Source: Filobasidium wieringae
Lineage: Eukaryota > Basidiomycota > Tremellomycetes > Filobasidiales > Filobasidiaceae
Length of the DNA stretch: 64,000 bases
Direction of reading: 5' to 3'
Assembly: GCA_001600055.1 (NCBI GenBank)
Contig: BCIV01000003.1
Span: 997,162-1,061,161, forward strand
Shown: piece by piece, positions 11,084 to 22,623 of the stretch
How the letters are laid out: each line of letters starts with the position of its first letter
Numbering within the stretch: position 1 is the first letter of the stretch
Notes under the pieces: model-generated
Told to the model about the DNA's origin: nothing
Seen by the model: the letters and a program-made list of their open reading frames with translations, nothing else
Database searches by the model: none
Program-made: the position numbers and the translations under genes

Positions 11084-14000
11084 CTAACATCGCAGATAAA
11101 GCACGTCGCTGACTGGACTTCGCTCTTTCGCGATCTTGGGACCGGTCGTGTTCTCGGGGCCGCTACCGTCACTGGATGAATCTCTGATACGGACGTCATC
11201 CTGAGCTGTAGAATCCTGACGAAAGGTTTGTCGAACGTCCGTAGCAGGTCGACCTGCACCCAAGCGCTGTGTCAGATGGGCTCGAACGGTATCGTTGCTG
11301 TGTGGAAGACCGATCAGTCATACGCAACACAGAGATCGAATTTCCGGCTGTACATACGCTCTTAATCCAGCCATGATATCCAACATGATCCGGTTACCCA
11401 TGTCAGGGTTATTCTGATTGAGGACTTGAAATCCCTGTTGGATCGAGTGCAACGCTTGGAGATCTGCTGCAGATTTCGCTTCCTTGGCAGCCTGCATCCG
11501 TTCAGATCCGTATCAGTAAATGGTCCACATCATCTAGGTAGTCCGACTGACCTTGCTGATAACTGGTAGAACCAACGATTCGATGAGTAGAGTTGTTTCC
11601 TTCCCGCCCTTTCCCACAGGCTGACGAGCCTTGGGTGCTTGAGGTGCCGTGGATTTCTGAGCGGGCTTGATCGTGCTGTAGTTGAACGAGATGAGCACGG
11701 ATTGAGAGATACCAAACTGAACCAGGCTTACGCTAGTCCAGTCCCAGTCGACGAAGCGGAAGTAGACCGATATGGAGCCGACTCGATCGTGGGTGTTCTA
11801 ATCTCGTCCACGTCGGTATGGGAAATGCTTGATGAGGAAGACCGAAGCGAAGGTTCGGTATGCAACGACTGAACCCGATCGATGGTGAGATCGAACGAAC
11901 GATCGTTCCTCATACACATCCGAGACTCACCTCCTCGAACCCATCGGGCAGATCATCATTGACCACAAAAGTCCTCCTCCTCTCGTCCCCCGGACTGTCA
12001 AGCGGGTAAGACTGTACGTCTCTCTCGAACGCTTTCGCATCCGACCCCCTGCCCGGCCTCAGTGTCCCGATCCCATCGAACCCGGACTCCGTATCGCTTG
12101 GATTATCGTGCAGGGCGTTGGCAGCCAACACGGTCCCGTTCCCAAAATCCCAAGCGTCATCTTCGGTGATGGTAGCGTCGTGAACGGTACGGATGGTATC
12201 CATCTTGGCATGGTTCTTTTGCATATCGTCCCTCTCCTTCCATTTCCACCATTTCTGAACGAGGTTTTGGAGGGAAGACGTCCTCCCTGCACCCTTGATG
12301 AAAGGGTGCTGCAAGAGTTCAGTCGCCGTCATCCTCTACGAACGCGACCGATTAACGATTTCCTTCCCCTCAAAACCCCTCGATCACCATTCGCTCACCT
12401 GTTTAGGGTCCTTGACCAGACACCTCGCCACGAAATCCTTGAACCCGTTGCTAAACTCGCCTTCGAGTCTAGGCGGCTCCATGCCGGGGATGAGGAAGAG
12501 GACCTTCATAGGGTGTCTTTCGGAATGAGGTGGTTGACCGGTGACCATCTCTATAGCCGTGATACCTAAAGACCAGATATCCGCTCGATGATCGTACCCT
12601 GGAGTCTGGAGGATGACTTCCGGGGCCTGTGCCACAGGTTTCAAAAGGGGAAAAAGAATCAGATCTCCTTCCCCCGCATCGTCTAGTGTAGTGTGAACCA
12701 AGACTGACCATCCAATAGGGAGTCCCGACGAAAGTATGTCTCCTACTCCTCGCATTGCTCAACTGTCCAGCCACCCCGAAATCGGCCAACTTGACCTCAC
12801 CCTTATCGGAGAACAAGATGTTGGCCGCCTTGATATCTCGATGGATCTTGCCCTGGGAGTGCAAGTATTCCAGCCCGAACAACATTTCCCGAAGAGCGAT
12901 GGCCGCGTGAGGTTCGGACATTGGGCCCGGTCGGATCTGTACCCCCGGCGGCAAGTGAACGATGGATCGTCAGGACCGTCCCGCATTCCCGTTCGATGAG
13001 ATGTCGATAAGAGCTTACCAGGTCAACCCCACTACCTCCTGCGAGGTACTCCATGACGATCCACAACTTCCATCCTTTCCCGACAAAAGACCCGTAGTAC
13101 CTCGTGATATGCTCCGAAGAACAGCCTGATAGGTAGACGATTTCCGCTTGAATGTCCGTTATTTCTGTCAAAGCGCGATCGTCGGGGAATGAGAACGAGT
13201 GGGGAGGTGAGGGGATGGAGGGGAAGGGAAGGGAACTTGCCATCGTCCGTATTCTCCAAATCTGAATTTGACGGGAAACCGAGAATGTGTGAATAAGATC
13301 AGACTTCCTATTGCTTCTCCGCATAATGGATAGAGGGTAACAACGTACGGATCTGTTTGATAGCGACAATCTCGTTGGTCTCCAAATCCACCCTATCCCA
13401 TCCAAATCAACAAGATCAAAACCCCCTTCCTTTCCCCAACGCAAGCGAAAAACAAAAAGGGCAAAAAAGAGGTAAAACTCACGCCTTCCAAACCACCCCG
13501 AAATTCCCCGCTCCCAATTTACTCAACAACTCGTACCTTTCCTCCGGACCTGCCGAATAGAGGGAATTCCCGCTATTGTCCCGACCATAGTAGGCCTCTT
13601 CCCTCTGATTGTGATCGTTTTCCTGGAAATAGGAGCCTCTGGAGGAACGGGAGGAGGTGGAGGGGGCGGGGGAGATGGGGGGGGAGGCGTAGGGGTCTCT
13701 CAAGGGAGCTGGGGTTTGACGGGTAAGGTGTGTTCCTCCGGAATACATTTCTCGCAGGGTATCGTTCCCTAGAGCAGAACGGATCGTCGTCTCTTGCTCC
13801 GAATCGCTCGAATGACCTTGTCCATGTCCTTGCCCACGTGCATACCCGTTCCCCCCGCCAGAACCCGATCGAGGAGGAAGGACGGGAACAAAGTTAGGTT
13901 CACTACTAGGACTCCTGAACCCCAACCTTTCCCCCTCCCTCGAATTTCTCTCCTCGGGACGATCCCTTCCCATCTCATTCTGATTCAAACGAGCGGGTCG

Positions 14001-14183
14001 TCGTTCGTGCCCCAGCCTGGTAGGTTTGAGCGTCAGTTCTTCCGGACCCATGTTACTCGCCAAGAGCGGGGGTGCGGGGAGTGAACGGAGTGGGGTCCTG
14101 CTCGGGTTGGGACTGCGGGTCGGGGAAGACGTCGAGGAAGAGGAAGAGGAGGAGGATTGCCTGTGACTGGGAGAAGGGGACAT
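11084..14183 (-). CDS. KIC1: Ste20-like GCK-family protein kinase, probable Kic1/Nak1 of the RAM pathway
   Basis: Eleven exons (14183-13483, 13392-13349, 13261-13241, 13164-13019, 12936-12709, 12626-12399, 12335-11931, 11868-11732, 11675-11552, 11491-11358, 11297-11084) give 793 residues, all in phase. A 220-residue Ser-rich N-terminal extension precedes the kinase domain: glycine loop LGAGNFGVV (223-231), VAIK lysine 246, IHRDIKAAN (Asp338), DFG at 356, and [22 protein letters not shown] is characteristic of GCK-III/Sps1-type Ste20 kinases. The C-terminal helical tail fits Kic1/Nak1, which act in polarity and cell separation through RAM; a Don3-type kinase is the alternative. Exon 3 is only 21 nt and is followed by a GC-AG intron (GCAAGT at 13240-13235). 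Confidence 0.85.
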
Positions 14184-17100
14184 GGGGGAGGTCGGATGGT
14201 CCGGGTTGCGAGGTGTCCAGAGTGGAGTCGAGGTTGATGATGACTTTGATCAATCGCTTTGTTTTGTTTGTGAGCGAGAATTGATACCGCACAGCCCTGG
14301 TCGTTGGTCGCTGGTCGCTGGTGCAGCTGGTCGTTTGATCTTGTCCCGGTCGTGGCAGCTTGTAAGCTTGTAACCAGATGAATAGAGATAGCTTGTCGAT
14401 ATGGTCAGCGGTGTAAGGCACCTTTACCTCCCTTTCTTGGATTTCTCGATTATAAAGTTGGTGTCGTTTGATGCGATCGGATTGAAATAAAGGTTGATGA
14501 CGCGAAGAAGCGGGAACCGAGCGTCACAGCGAAGAGCTAGATCAGATCAAGAGCGATGCTGGTGGTGGTGGTCAGTGATATCGTCGATAGCAGCAGTGCC
14601 AGTGTAAGGACGGTAGGTAGTAGCAAGACAGTGGCGACGTAGTTGGACTGAGACGAGACCTGGCTGTAGAGATGGAACCACTTTATCACAGTCTCTATAA
14701 ATTCTGTCTCAGGGAGATCTCTTCCATCTGCAAATCCTCCAATTGATAACGATGTTTGATTTTATGTACCCCCCTCATCGCCCCCCTTTCCTCCGACGCT
14801 CCCTCCGGTCCATGAACAACCGGACCAATCGTCATCAAGCCCCCTACGCACCGTTCTTGCTCTGGCTCTGTATAGGTGAGCTGTGGGTGGGTTGATAACC
14901 ATCCCGGAAAACACTCGGGCCGTAAGAAAACCTCTCCCTCTCCCTTCTCTCTTGCCAGTCGGGTTCTAGTTTTTAGCCTGGAGGACCGAGAGACACGTTT
15001 GGAAACGATCCGAAACGCGGTGGAAGGGTCATTTCCCTTGATCCCAACGTCGATCTTTCTGCTACTCTCAACCCTCTACCGCTGGACTGCCAGTCAAAGG
15101 GGGTCTTTCTTGGATCTTGATCGATTGTGAAACCGGCACGCAGCAACGCAGCCACTCGGTCTGGACGATCCGCGCTGATAAGCGAACGCGGGAGTTTCAC
15201 AACCTCCTTCCTGCTTGCGTCCGTCCTCTTCCCATCCGTCGGGGGGGGGGGGAACAACCGTAGTCCAAAGCCCAGTATGATAGGGGTATATCAACCGACC
15301 CAACCACTCTCCAATCCAACCTGTGTCTTCCACCTTACGATCGACCGTTTCATTCGCCGGAGGAAGGACGATCAGGCCGGTTGATTTTCACATGATATGG
15401 GTCCTGCCGATCAGCTCTGAGGATGGGGTGGATAGCCTGACGATCACGCTTCTTCCCCCGAGATCGGGCGAAGCGGAGCTTTTGCTGTGAACCGGCTATG
15501 AGGGTTGGGTTTTAGGGGCCGAGGATTTGAGGTGCATGGGATGACGACGAGTACGACCTGAAACACCTGTCCATCTAGCATCTAAAGTACACGTCATAGA
15601 AGTCCACTTATCAGACAATCACTTCCGTACCTTTTGCTTTTCACGTGATCCTCGTATCCGCTCGTTCAGCTACAAAATCCTCACAACAAATCTTCCATCA
15701 TCGTCTCGCCAGCTCGTCAACCTTCTCAGCCAACAACGACATGACCCGACCATGACATCCAACTAGAGAAAAGGTGAGCATCTCGTCCCCCTTTCGTCCT
15801 ACACCCCCTTGCCCCCGATCGAACCCACACCCACGGCCGAGGAAGAGACATCATGATGTCCATTTTATGTTAGACTCTGACCGGGGACTCAAGACCCTCA
15901 CAAGGAGTAGAAAAATATCAGATTAAATTTCAACTGAACGAGTCCTTCCTCGGCCGTTGTTTCGATCGCGCGGGTGTTGGGTCGGATCGGATCGGATTGA
16001 ATGTACAGGGAACCGAGGGGCTGATTCCTTTTTCTCTTTTTGGGGATTTTTCTCGTTCTAGGTTTCGAGATGAGAACGTTAAGACCTAGGGGGAAGGGGA
16101 TCGTTCCACTTCGGTCATCCTTTTCCCCCATGGCACCTCCCTCCCGCCCTTCTCTCCCTTTCATCCCGGCTCTTTCGAAGCCCACCCACCCCCAAACCTA
16201 ACCGGGCGGTTGGGTCAAAAAGTAGCCGAAATAGATAATCCATCCTCCCCTCGTCTTGGGAACGTGAACTTTTGTTTGCGGTCCCTGGAGGAGGGACACA
16301 TGGGGGTGGTAAGCTCTTTATATTCTGTGACTCCTGTTCCTCTTCCTCTGACAAGGGGGAGGGGACGCTGTGCTGAGAGGTACGGGTGGGGGAAGAGTAT
16401 GCTTAGAGTTGATATTCGTTTGGGACGTTGTATCTTTTTGTTGAGGTGCTTAGTGCTTATGAATAAATAATGTTGCGAGTACTTTTGGTCGGTTCCATGA
16501 GCTAGGTTGGATTGTGCTGTTTCGGGGAGCTTTCTCGATTCGAGGTGATGATCGGTCGACTTGGTCGAGGTGTTGTCCTGAAATGCTGTCCGACTGCAAG
16601 GGGCATGATTCGACAACAATAAGGCTGGCAAAGGTATGACTCGTATCCATGTATACATCCAGCACTAGCTACCGATATACATTGCGAAAACAAAGAACAG
16701 GGGGTAAAGCACGAAAGCACGAAACAACGGAACCTAGGGAAAAGCCAACCATTCCAAGTCTTAAAGGTCAGACAGGTAAAGAACCAGAGCGATCCTACTA
16801 GGGTTAACAAGATAAGAACGCGCCCGATCGCTCGATGTCATGCCCCCCTCCCCGGCCCCTCGCTCCTCTTTCAAGGCGGCGAGGTGGGGGGAGGGTCGTC
16901 CTTGTTCAGGACGGGCGTTCATCTCCTTGCGCGTATCGAACACCTAGACCCTTTTGGGGGTATGGAGCCGATTTGGTTGGGTCATCATGGTAAAACTGAG
17001 CGCACGAGGGACGGGAGGAGAGTCAGTACGGGCTTGGTGGGTGGGAAAGGTAGGGGTGGGGGGCTTACAACTTGGAAGGATGAGGGGAGAGGGAGAGGGA

Positions 17101-17698
17101 GTTGGGAACGTGAAGATCAGGATCGTGTTTTTGTATAGGAAAGGTTTGCGGGTGAGTATCAGGAAATGATCGGGTGAGGGTGATGACGTGTGTTTATATT
17201 CAGCGTTGTATTTAATTGTCTCCAACGAGCTGGATTTTGCGTCAATCTTGGGTTGATATGCACTCGATACAGGCCCAGGGTTTGAATGCATGCTACGGAA
17301 TACAAGGTATGGTTCGGTCTGACCGAGCAGCTTGGGCGATGGCGGTACGTATCGTTCATGGACAGCCTCTTGCTATCTCGCGCCAGCTTAGGCCTCGATA
17401 TCGATCCTGACTAGAGCTTTCCAAATCTCTATCTGACTGAGAACTCCTGGCCATGTTGTATGCGCTCTAGATCCAGGTCCCAAGTACTACCTGCTACCTG
17501 ACACCTGGTTCTCACCTGGTCGAGCACTTCGAGGCTGAACTGAAACGCCAATACAGCCTGTGGTCAACGCAGAGTCCGAGCTCTGACGCTGGGATAGCAC
17601 TGCCAACGTCATACAAGCTACAACAACCTCGACCTGTCGAGTTCGTGCCCGTTGACTTATCATCGTTCCAACTCTGTGACCACAGCAGCCAACCAACC
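14184..17698. other. 3.5 kb divergent region without a supported gene
   Basis: This lies between the kinase start (minus) and the ARPC3 start (plus). It is rich in C/G runs, including a G12 tract at 15241-15252. At 15640-15775 there is a segment that looks like a plus-strand leader: a CACGTG box at 15644, two minimal ORFs, then AAAAG followed by GTGAGC. On the minus strand at 16920-17000 a short frame with good codon use follows a TCAG acceptor (ending GVRYAQGDERPS), but I could not connect it to a start exon. These may be long 5' UTRs, non-coding RNAs or a very small gene; I make no CDS call. Confidence 0.4.
15241..15252 (+). repeat. homopolymer G12
   Basis: Twelve consecutive guanines follow TCCGTC. 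It is the longest G run I noticed, lies in non-coding DNA, and is a likely spot for sequencing or assembly length error. Confidence 0.9.
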
Positions 17699-18751
17699 AT
17701 GCCTGTAAGTCATCTTGTACCATCAGGAAGGTCATTCGCAACGCTGACGTGGTCCCCCGACCCAGGCCTACCATTCATCCTACAACGACGATCAGTCTCA
17801 GTTGATCGGGAATGTCGCGTTATTACCTTTCTCATCCAGAGTAAGGGGACCTGCACCTGTTCCAGGTGAGCTTACGGCGGGGTCTGGGAAGTTGGGTTTG
17901 GGATGGATCGCTGATGCTGATGCCCTTTTTTTCGCTAGAGGACCCATCGAGACCGGACATTATCGAAGAGTCACTTGATCTGTGCGTTCTTCGTTTTGCA
18001 ACTGTCCCGAATGAACTCAAACTGATCTCCGACTCGCACTGCTCCCCCCTCAACTAAACTATCAGTTTCCGAGCCAACTGTCTCTTCCGAAACTTTGAAA
18101 TCCAAGGAGCAGCCGATAGACTCCTCATCTACCTAATCCTCTTCACTCACGACTGTCTCACCCGGGTCGCTCCTTCCCCCGGAAAACCCTCCCCGGCTTA
18201 TCCGGAAGCTCAAAAGGTCCTGCAAACACTTGCCGTGGATCATTTCGCTATTCCAGGCGAGGCTGGGTTCCCCTTGAATAGTCTCTACAAGGGACCGGGG
18301 GATAAGAATGAAGCAGGTATGTCTATCATCGTGGAGAGACACGTACATCCTCTTTCTGACACGTCTCTCGATTGCTGTCCCCTTTTCCCCTCCATCCGTC
18401 CTATATCGCCATGTCCCAGACGCACTCCGCTCGTACCTAACTCAAGCACGTCAGGAACTAGCCTCGAGAGTATGCGACAAGATCTACCCCATCGAACCGG
18501 AGACTCAACCGGATGGGACCCCCACGCCGGCTCATAGGACCGGACAGAGGGTGGGGAAACCTAGTAAATGGTGGATGAGCTTCCAGAAGAGAAAGTGAGT
18601 CGGGCTTGCGACGGGACTATGAGGATCGTCTTGACCCTTGAAAGTCGATCCTCGATCCGCATATCTCCTCACTCACTGTATTGTTGTATTGGAACACGAG
18701 CTGATCGTCTTTCTCTCTGCTCATAGATTCATGGGTCGAAGCTTGTCTTGA
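17699..18751 (+). CDS. ARC18: Arp2/3 complex subunit 3 (p21-Arc, ARPC3)
   Basis: Six exons (17699-17704, 17766-17865, 17939-17981, 18066-18316, 18420-18594, 18727-18751) encode 199 residues, slightly above the usual 178. The N-terminus MPAYHSSYNDD, the GNVALLPFSSRVRGPAPV segment, and NFEIQGAADRLLIYLILF are hallmarks of ARPC3. This subunit links Arp3 to the rest of the complex that nucleates branched actin, here expected at endocytic patches. The first coding exon is only 6 nt (ATG CCT) and the last only 25 nt. A Thr/Pro-rich insert near the C-terminus (about residues 164-182) explains the extra length. Confidence 0.95.
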
Positions 18752-19728
18752 ACCTCCAACGCGAGGAAACTGATCGAATATCTGTAGAAGCGAGGTATCA
18801 AAACCGAGCGAAAAACAATCTGTCATGTGGTCATTGATTTTGTATTGGTTTGGGAAGTATGCGATATCGTGTGAGATAGTCTTCGAGGATGGAAGGTATG
18901 GGTCTTTTGGCTCGTACGGTCTGCCAGAGAATCTTGAGCGGGTTGCAAAGGTGTGGGAACGTTCTGATAGGACGATGGTTTCCGGGAAAAGAGTCGGGGT
19001 GACAGTCATCTTCCTGAGCCCCCTGGAAATCCGCGTCGTCTCGCCTACCGAACACAGCGAGAAGGTAGAGAACACCCATCGAACGGGATGTCGGTAACCC
19101 AGATTGACGCCCAGGCGAGCTTTTTGCCGTAAAGGGGTAACGGGGTCCGATTCAGATCGAGACTCGTATCGTCCAACCAAGTGACCGAGAACGGATCGGT
19201 TTTCGGCTTGAAAGGGATTTTCGGATTAGGCGAGGCGAATCCGGAATACCCTCTTCCCCCCTCCCCCCTTCCCTTCCCCTCGCTGAGCAGGGAATCAAAG
19301 TCGTACCTTCCTTTCAGGCCCCTTATCGCTGACTATCGGCTAGACGTTACTGGCCGATGTCCTTTGTGAACCTCACCCTATGGAACTCAGGGTAGCGAGA
19401 GGATATGGGCAGGGAGTCGGGGGCGAGACGGTGTTCAACGGCGTTACATGGGGCTCGCACGTTGTTCGTTGGGTAGGGCAGCTGATGAAGAAAGGGATCT
19501 CAGATGGTCGGTGTGAGACGTCTTAAGCGGTTTGATCCACGATTGGGATTGGTGATAGCTGACCGGTGGATGGCTTTCCGGTATCGACTCGGACGCTGCT
19601 TGCTCATCGCACAGTAAGTCAGCTGATCATCTTAAAGAGAGAGGTCTTGGCTTTTGAAAGTACACACACATTCTCGACATCAAAATCCCTAACTACGAAA
19701 ATCCACCGCCTCGACCTGTTTACCAAGA
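18752..19728. other. intergenic region between ARPC3 and the orphan gene
   Basis: About 1 kb holds the ARPC3 3' UTR and the upstream region of the next gene. A 187-codon antisense frame spans 18617-19180 but has no motif, overlaps the ARPC3 3' end, and is judged a chance ORF. A pyrimidine-rich tract at 19251-19281 is the only notable composition feature. Confidence 0.45.
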
Positions 19729-20944
19729 ATGAGCGTACTTGTCGAATCTCAAACTTACGAAGGGTTCTATCACGTTCCTATCGTTCAATCGCCCATGTTT
19801 CACGACGTGTCAAAGCAAACGCCCGCTCCCGTCTCGAACCGAACGTCACCTTATACATCCAGGACCCAATCAAAATGGTCACCCAACCAGTCGACCTCTT
19901 CCCTAGGGGAAACGACGTTTCATTCCAAAAAGACCGGATGGAACTCGAGGGAAGCCAAAAAGCGGAAAGACATGAAGATGAGAGTGGTCACCCAGACTCC
20001 GCAGTGGGGTTGGCAACGGCCAGTCTCACGGGCCAACGTCCGATCTCGACAGGGTCAGACTTGGAAAGAAAGATTACCGGAGAGCGCTGCAGAGCTTCTC
20101 ACTAGGTTGTACGAGTCGTTGATCATGTCCAAGAACTGCGAGGTGAGCTGTCGGGTTTCCAGCGCGTGATTCGCGCGCGCGATCTTGAGAGCCCCTTTGT
20201 GGATGATGAGCTGATCGTCCGGTTGGGATCTTCAGCTCCCGTTGACAGATTTCTGGGCAAAGTTCGATCTACAGACGGAATCCGGAGTTCAGTATACTAT
20301 CCCCGATATCGAGCATACCCTGTCTACCGTAGGTGTCGAATGTAACACCCAGGTAAGTCCGGCGCGTCCTTCCAGCAAGCTCGGCAAGCTGACTTTTCGT
20401 CCTCTCTCCTCCCGCTAGACCCAAGGGAAGCACGTCTCGACCGGTCGATGGTTGTTACTGCGACACTCTCATTTCCTGCTCCGAGCGGCGCATACCATCA
20501 CCTGGATCGACAACCCCGTTTTCGACGCGGATCATCCGGGTTTACACTCCGATCATCCGGAGCATCCGGGTACGGTAGGGAGACAGTGTAGGGAGATGAT
20601 CCCCGTGGTTTGGTGTTGGAAGTCGAGTACGTGGCTTGTTCCCCTGCGGTATCTCTTTTGATTACCTAGTGAGCGACGGGCTGATGGAGAGTGGGTCCCG
20701 CTTAGGTACGGAACGGTGGAGATGGGCGATGTGGCTTCACTGCGCCGGGCTCACTTACGGTCCCAAGGGTACTTACGCGATCAACGATACCCTCGACCCT
20801 TACCCTTCTCAAAGTCAGACGTTGGATGTGCAGGTGGAATCCCAGGACGAGACCTGTTGGGATCAAGTGACGGATGATGGGATCATGATCGGAGAGAGCA
20901 TCAGTGCGGTCGATCAGAGGACGTCGGAGATGTCGGTCTTTTGA
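19729..20944 (+). CDS. protein of unknown function (orphan, Trp-rich C-terminal half)
   Basis: I do not recognise this protein. Four exons (19729-20142, 20236-20352, 20419-20626, 20706-20944) join in phase (0, 0, 1) to a 325-residue frame. The first 120 residues are basic and Ser/Thr-rich. From about residue 125 it looks globular, with segments such as LPLTDFWAKFDLQTESG, STGRWLLLRHSHFLLRAAH, VVWCWKS and RWRWAMWLHCAGLTYGP, and an acidic tail. There is no signal peptide or membrane helix. The start is the first Met of the frame that splices onward; a longer overlapping frame (19566-20105) cannot be joined to the later exons. It converges with the membrane-protein gene, 125 bp apart. Confidence 0.62.
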
Positions 20945-21069
20945 GGACGGGAGGCGAGTCCGTCCACCAATCCTCATAGACGACCAGCCTTGAAGCGCTC
21001 GAAACCGATAGATGTAAGAATGCCTTTCTCCAGATATATACAAAAACGTCCATTCCCTGAGAACGATCC

Positions 21070-22586
21070 TCAACCCAACCGATCCCACTGCTCTTCGTCC
21101 CGCTCCGTCAAGTTCTCCCTCCCAGCTTCATACCCAACCTTTCCCTTCCCCGGTCCAAACACCCCCCGTCTCTCCCCACTCTCGAGATCCGGTGTGGCCT
21201 CGTCCGGCTCCTCCGTCCCCGATACGATCCTCCCATACCCCTCCCGCATCGCCGACGCCCCCCTCATCCTTCCTTTACTAACCGTCCCTCCGGCATAAGC
21301 CTCCTCATCGTCCAGATCGAGATCGAGATCCATCTCCCCCTCCCTCGCTTGACTGAGATCGATCGGTTTGGGAGGGTTGAAGAGGGAATGACCGGATCGG
21401 TTTAGGATCGTACCTAGCCGCCAGAATTGGACACCGTTCCGGGCGACGAGGAGGAGGGTGTCGAGGACTTCTTCGCCTGTGTAGGTGGGTCGAGGTGGGG
21501 GGGGGGTCAGTGAGCGGCAAGGAGAGGAGACGAGGCGAGGGGAGGGGAGTGGAGTGGACTTGCGTTTAGACGAAGCCCCGCATGGGTTCAAAAAGACCAG
21601 TAAGAGGGTGATTATACAAAAGGCGGTCAGGAAGAGATCCAACACGTTCAGCGGGGTCAGGGGGTATTGCTGATCCATTCCCCGTCCAGCCGAGTGTGCA
21701 TCAGAAACTGGTCATTGGGGATGACGGGATGACGCGGGAGGACGATGGCGGACTGACCTTTCCGAACCCGACCCATCTGGTCCCGACTTCCAGGACCATC
21801 CCCCCGTTGACGATGATCTCTAGGATATGCCATGTGGTCGAAGGACATCCTCCTGTCACGTAACGCCGTTCCCGTCAGCGTCAGTCCCCTGCATTCCTCC
21901 TCAAACGGGCCCGACCCCCCCACACCACGCCCGACCACCGGCACACGAAAACTCACCCTCCATCAGACTGAGCACCACCGTGCCCAAGCTCAGACCGGTC
22001 ATGATCAGGTAAAAGAAGATGTAATAACGCGAGAACATTATCCGATTGGCCACCCCTCTTGCCCTTTCGGAGCTTGTCAGTCTGTACGGAGATCTGCTCG
22101 GTCTGCGTACGAGGTGGACGAGTGCGAGTGCGAGTGGAGGTGCAAGAGCAAGCTCTCTCGGATCAGATCACGAAATCCCCAATCACAGCCCATCCCACCC
22201 CGGCCCGGGACTCACAATCCCACCCCCAACCCCCCCTCCCCAACCCCTCCCATCGTACCCCGCTCAAGCGCTTCGATCTCCTCGTCCAACCTCTCCGCGT
22301 CGTACTCTTCTTCCCTGGAACCCGTCGGATCTGGGGGGTAAGATGCGTTGGGGGTATCGTTTGGGCCTGGGGTGGGATTGGATGGGGGAGGGAGGGACAT
22401 GGCGGCTCTATGTGCTTGTGGGTAGGGAGTAGGGAGTTGAGGGGAGAGTGGAGGATCTGGTTTGGCTGGTTCGAGGGAACGATATGTCCTCTCGACCTCG
22501 CAGTTGACCGATCGAGAACGCATAGGATCGGGAAAACGCATCATATCGTTTTGTCGAGACGGGGTCTGGACGGACCGTTCTCTCAT
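21070..22586 (-). CDS. four-helix, voltage-sensor-like membrane protein
   Basis: Five exons (22586-22216, 22102-21957, 21852-21758, 21669-21564, 21476-21070) give 374 residues. After a Pro-rich N-terminus of about 140 residues come four hydrophobic segments: YYIFFYLIMTGLSLGTVVL (S1, ~150-171), a segment around WHILEIIVNGGMVLEVG (S2), NVLDLFLTAFCIITLLLVFL (S3) and DTLLLVARNGVQFWRLG (S4, with Arg252, Arg259, Arg266). This resembles an ion-channel voltage-sensor domain without a pore, a conserved but uncharacterised fungal family. The C-terminus is acidic and probably cytosolic. The fourth intron uses a GC donor (GCAAGT at 21563-21558). The second exon has three in-frame tandem AG acceptors. The assumed ATG is the last copy of an (AATG)10 repeat; an internal Met is the alternative start. 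Confidence 0.72.
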
Positions 22587-22623
22587 TCATTCATTCATTC
22601 ATTCATTCATTCATTCATTCATT
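22584..22623 (-). repeat. (AATG)10 microsatellite overlapping the apparent start codon
   Basis: Ten perfect copies of CATT are read on the plus strand, AATG on the coding strand. The last copy provides the ATG at 22586-22584 of the voltage-sensor-like gene. Each upstream copy also contains an ATG; most read only three codons to TGA. Confidence 0.92.

Noticed and set aside
16944..17291. 115-codon minus-strand frame with Pro/Ser-rich text
   Set aside because: A probable intron boundary interrupts it and no start exon or family was found; left as part of the unassigned region.
18617..19180. 187-codon open frame on the minus strand
   Set aside because: It overlaps the ARPC3 last exon antisense, has no recognisable motif and no splice-linked partner; probably a chance frame.
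19566..20105. 179-codon plus-strand frame overlapping the orphan gene
   Set aside because: It cannot be joined in phase to the downstream exons, whereas the frame starting at 19729 can.
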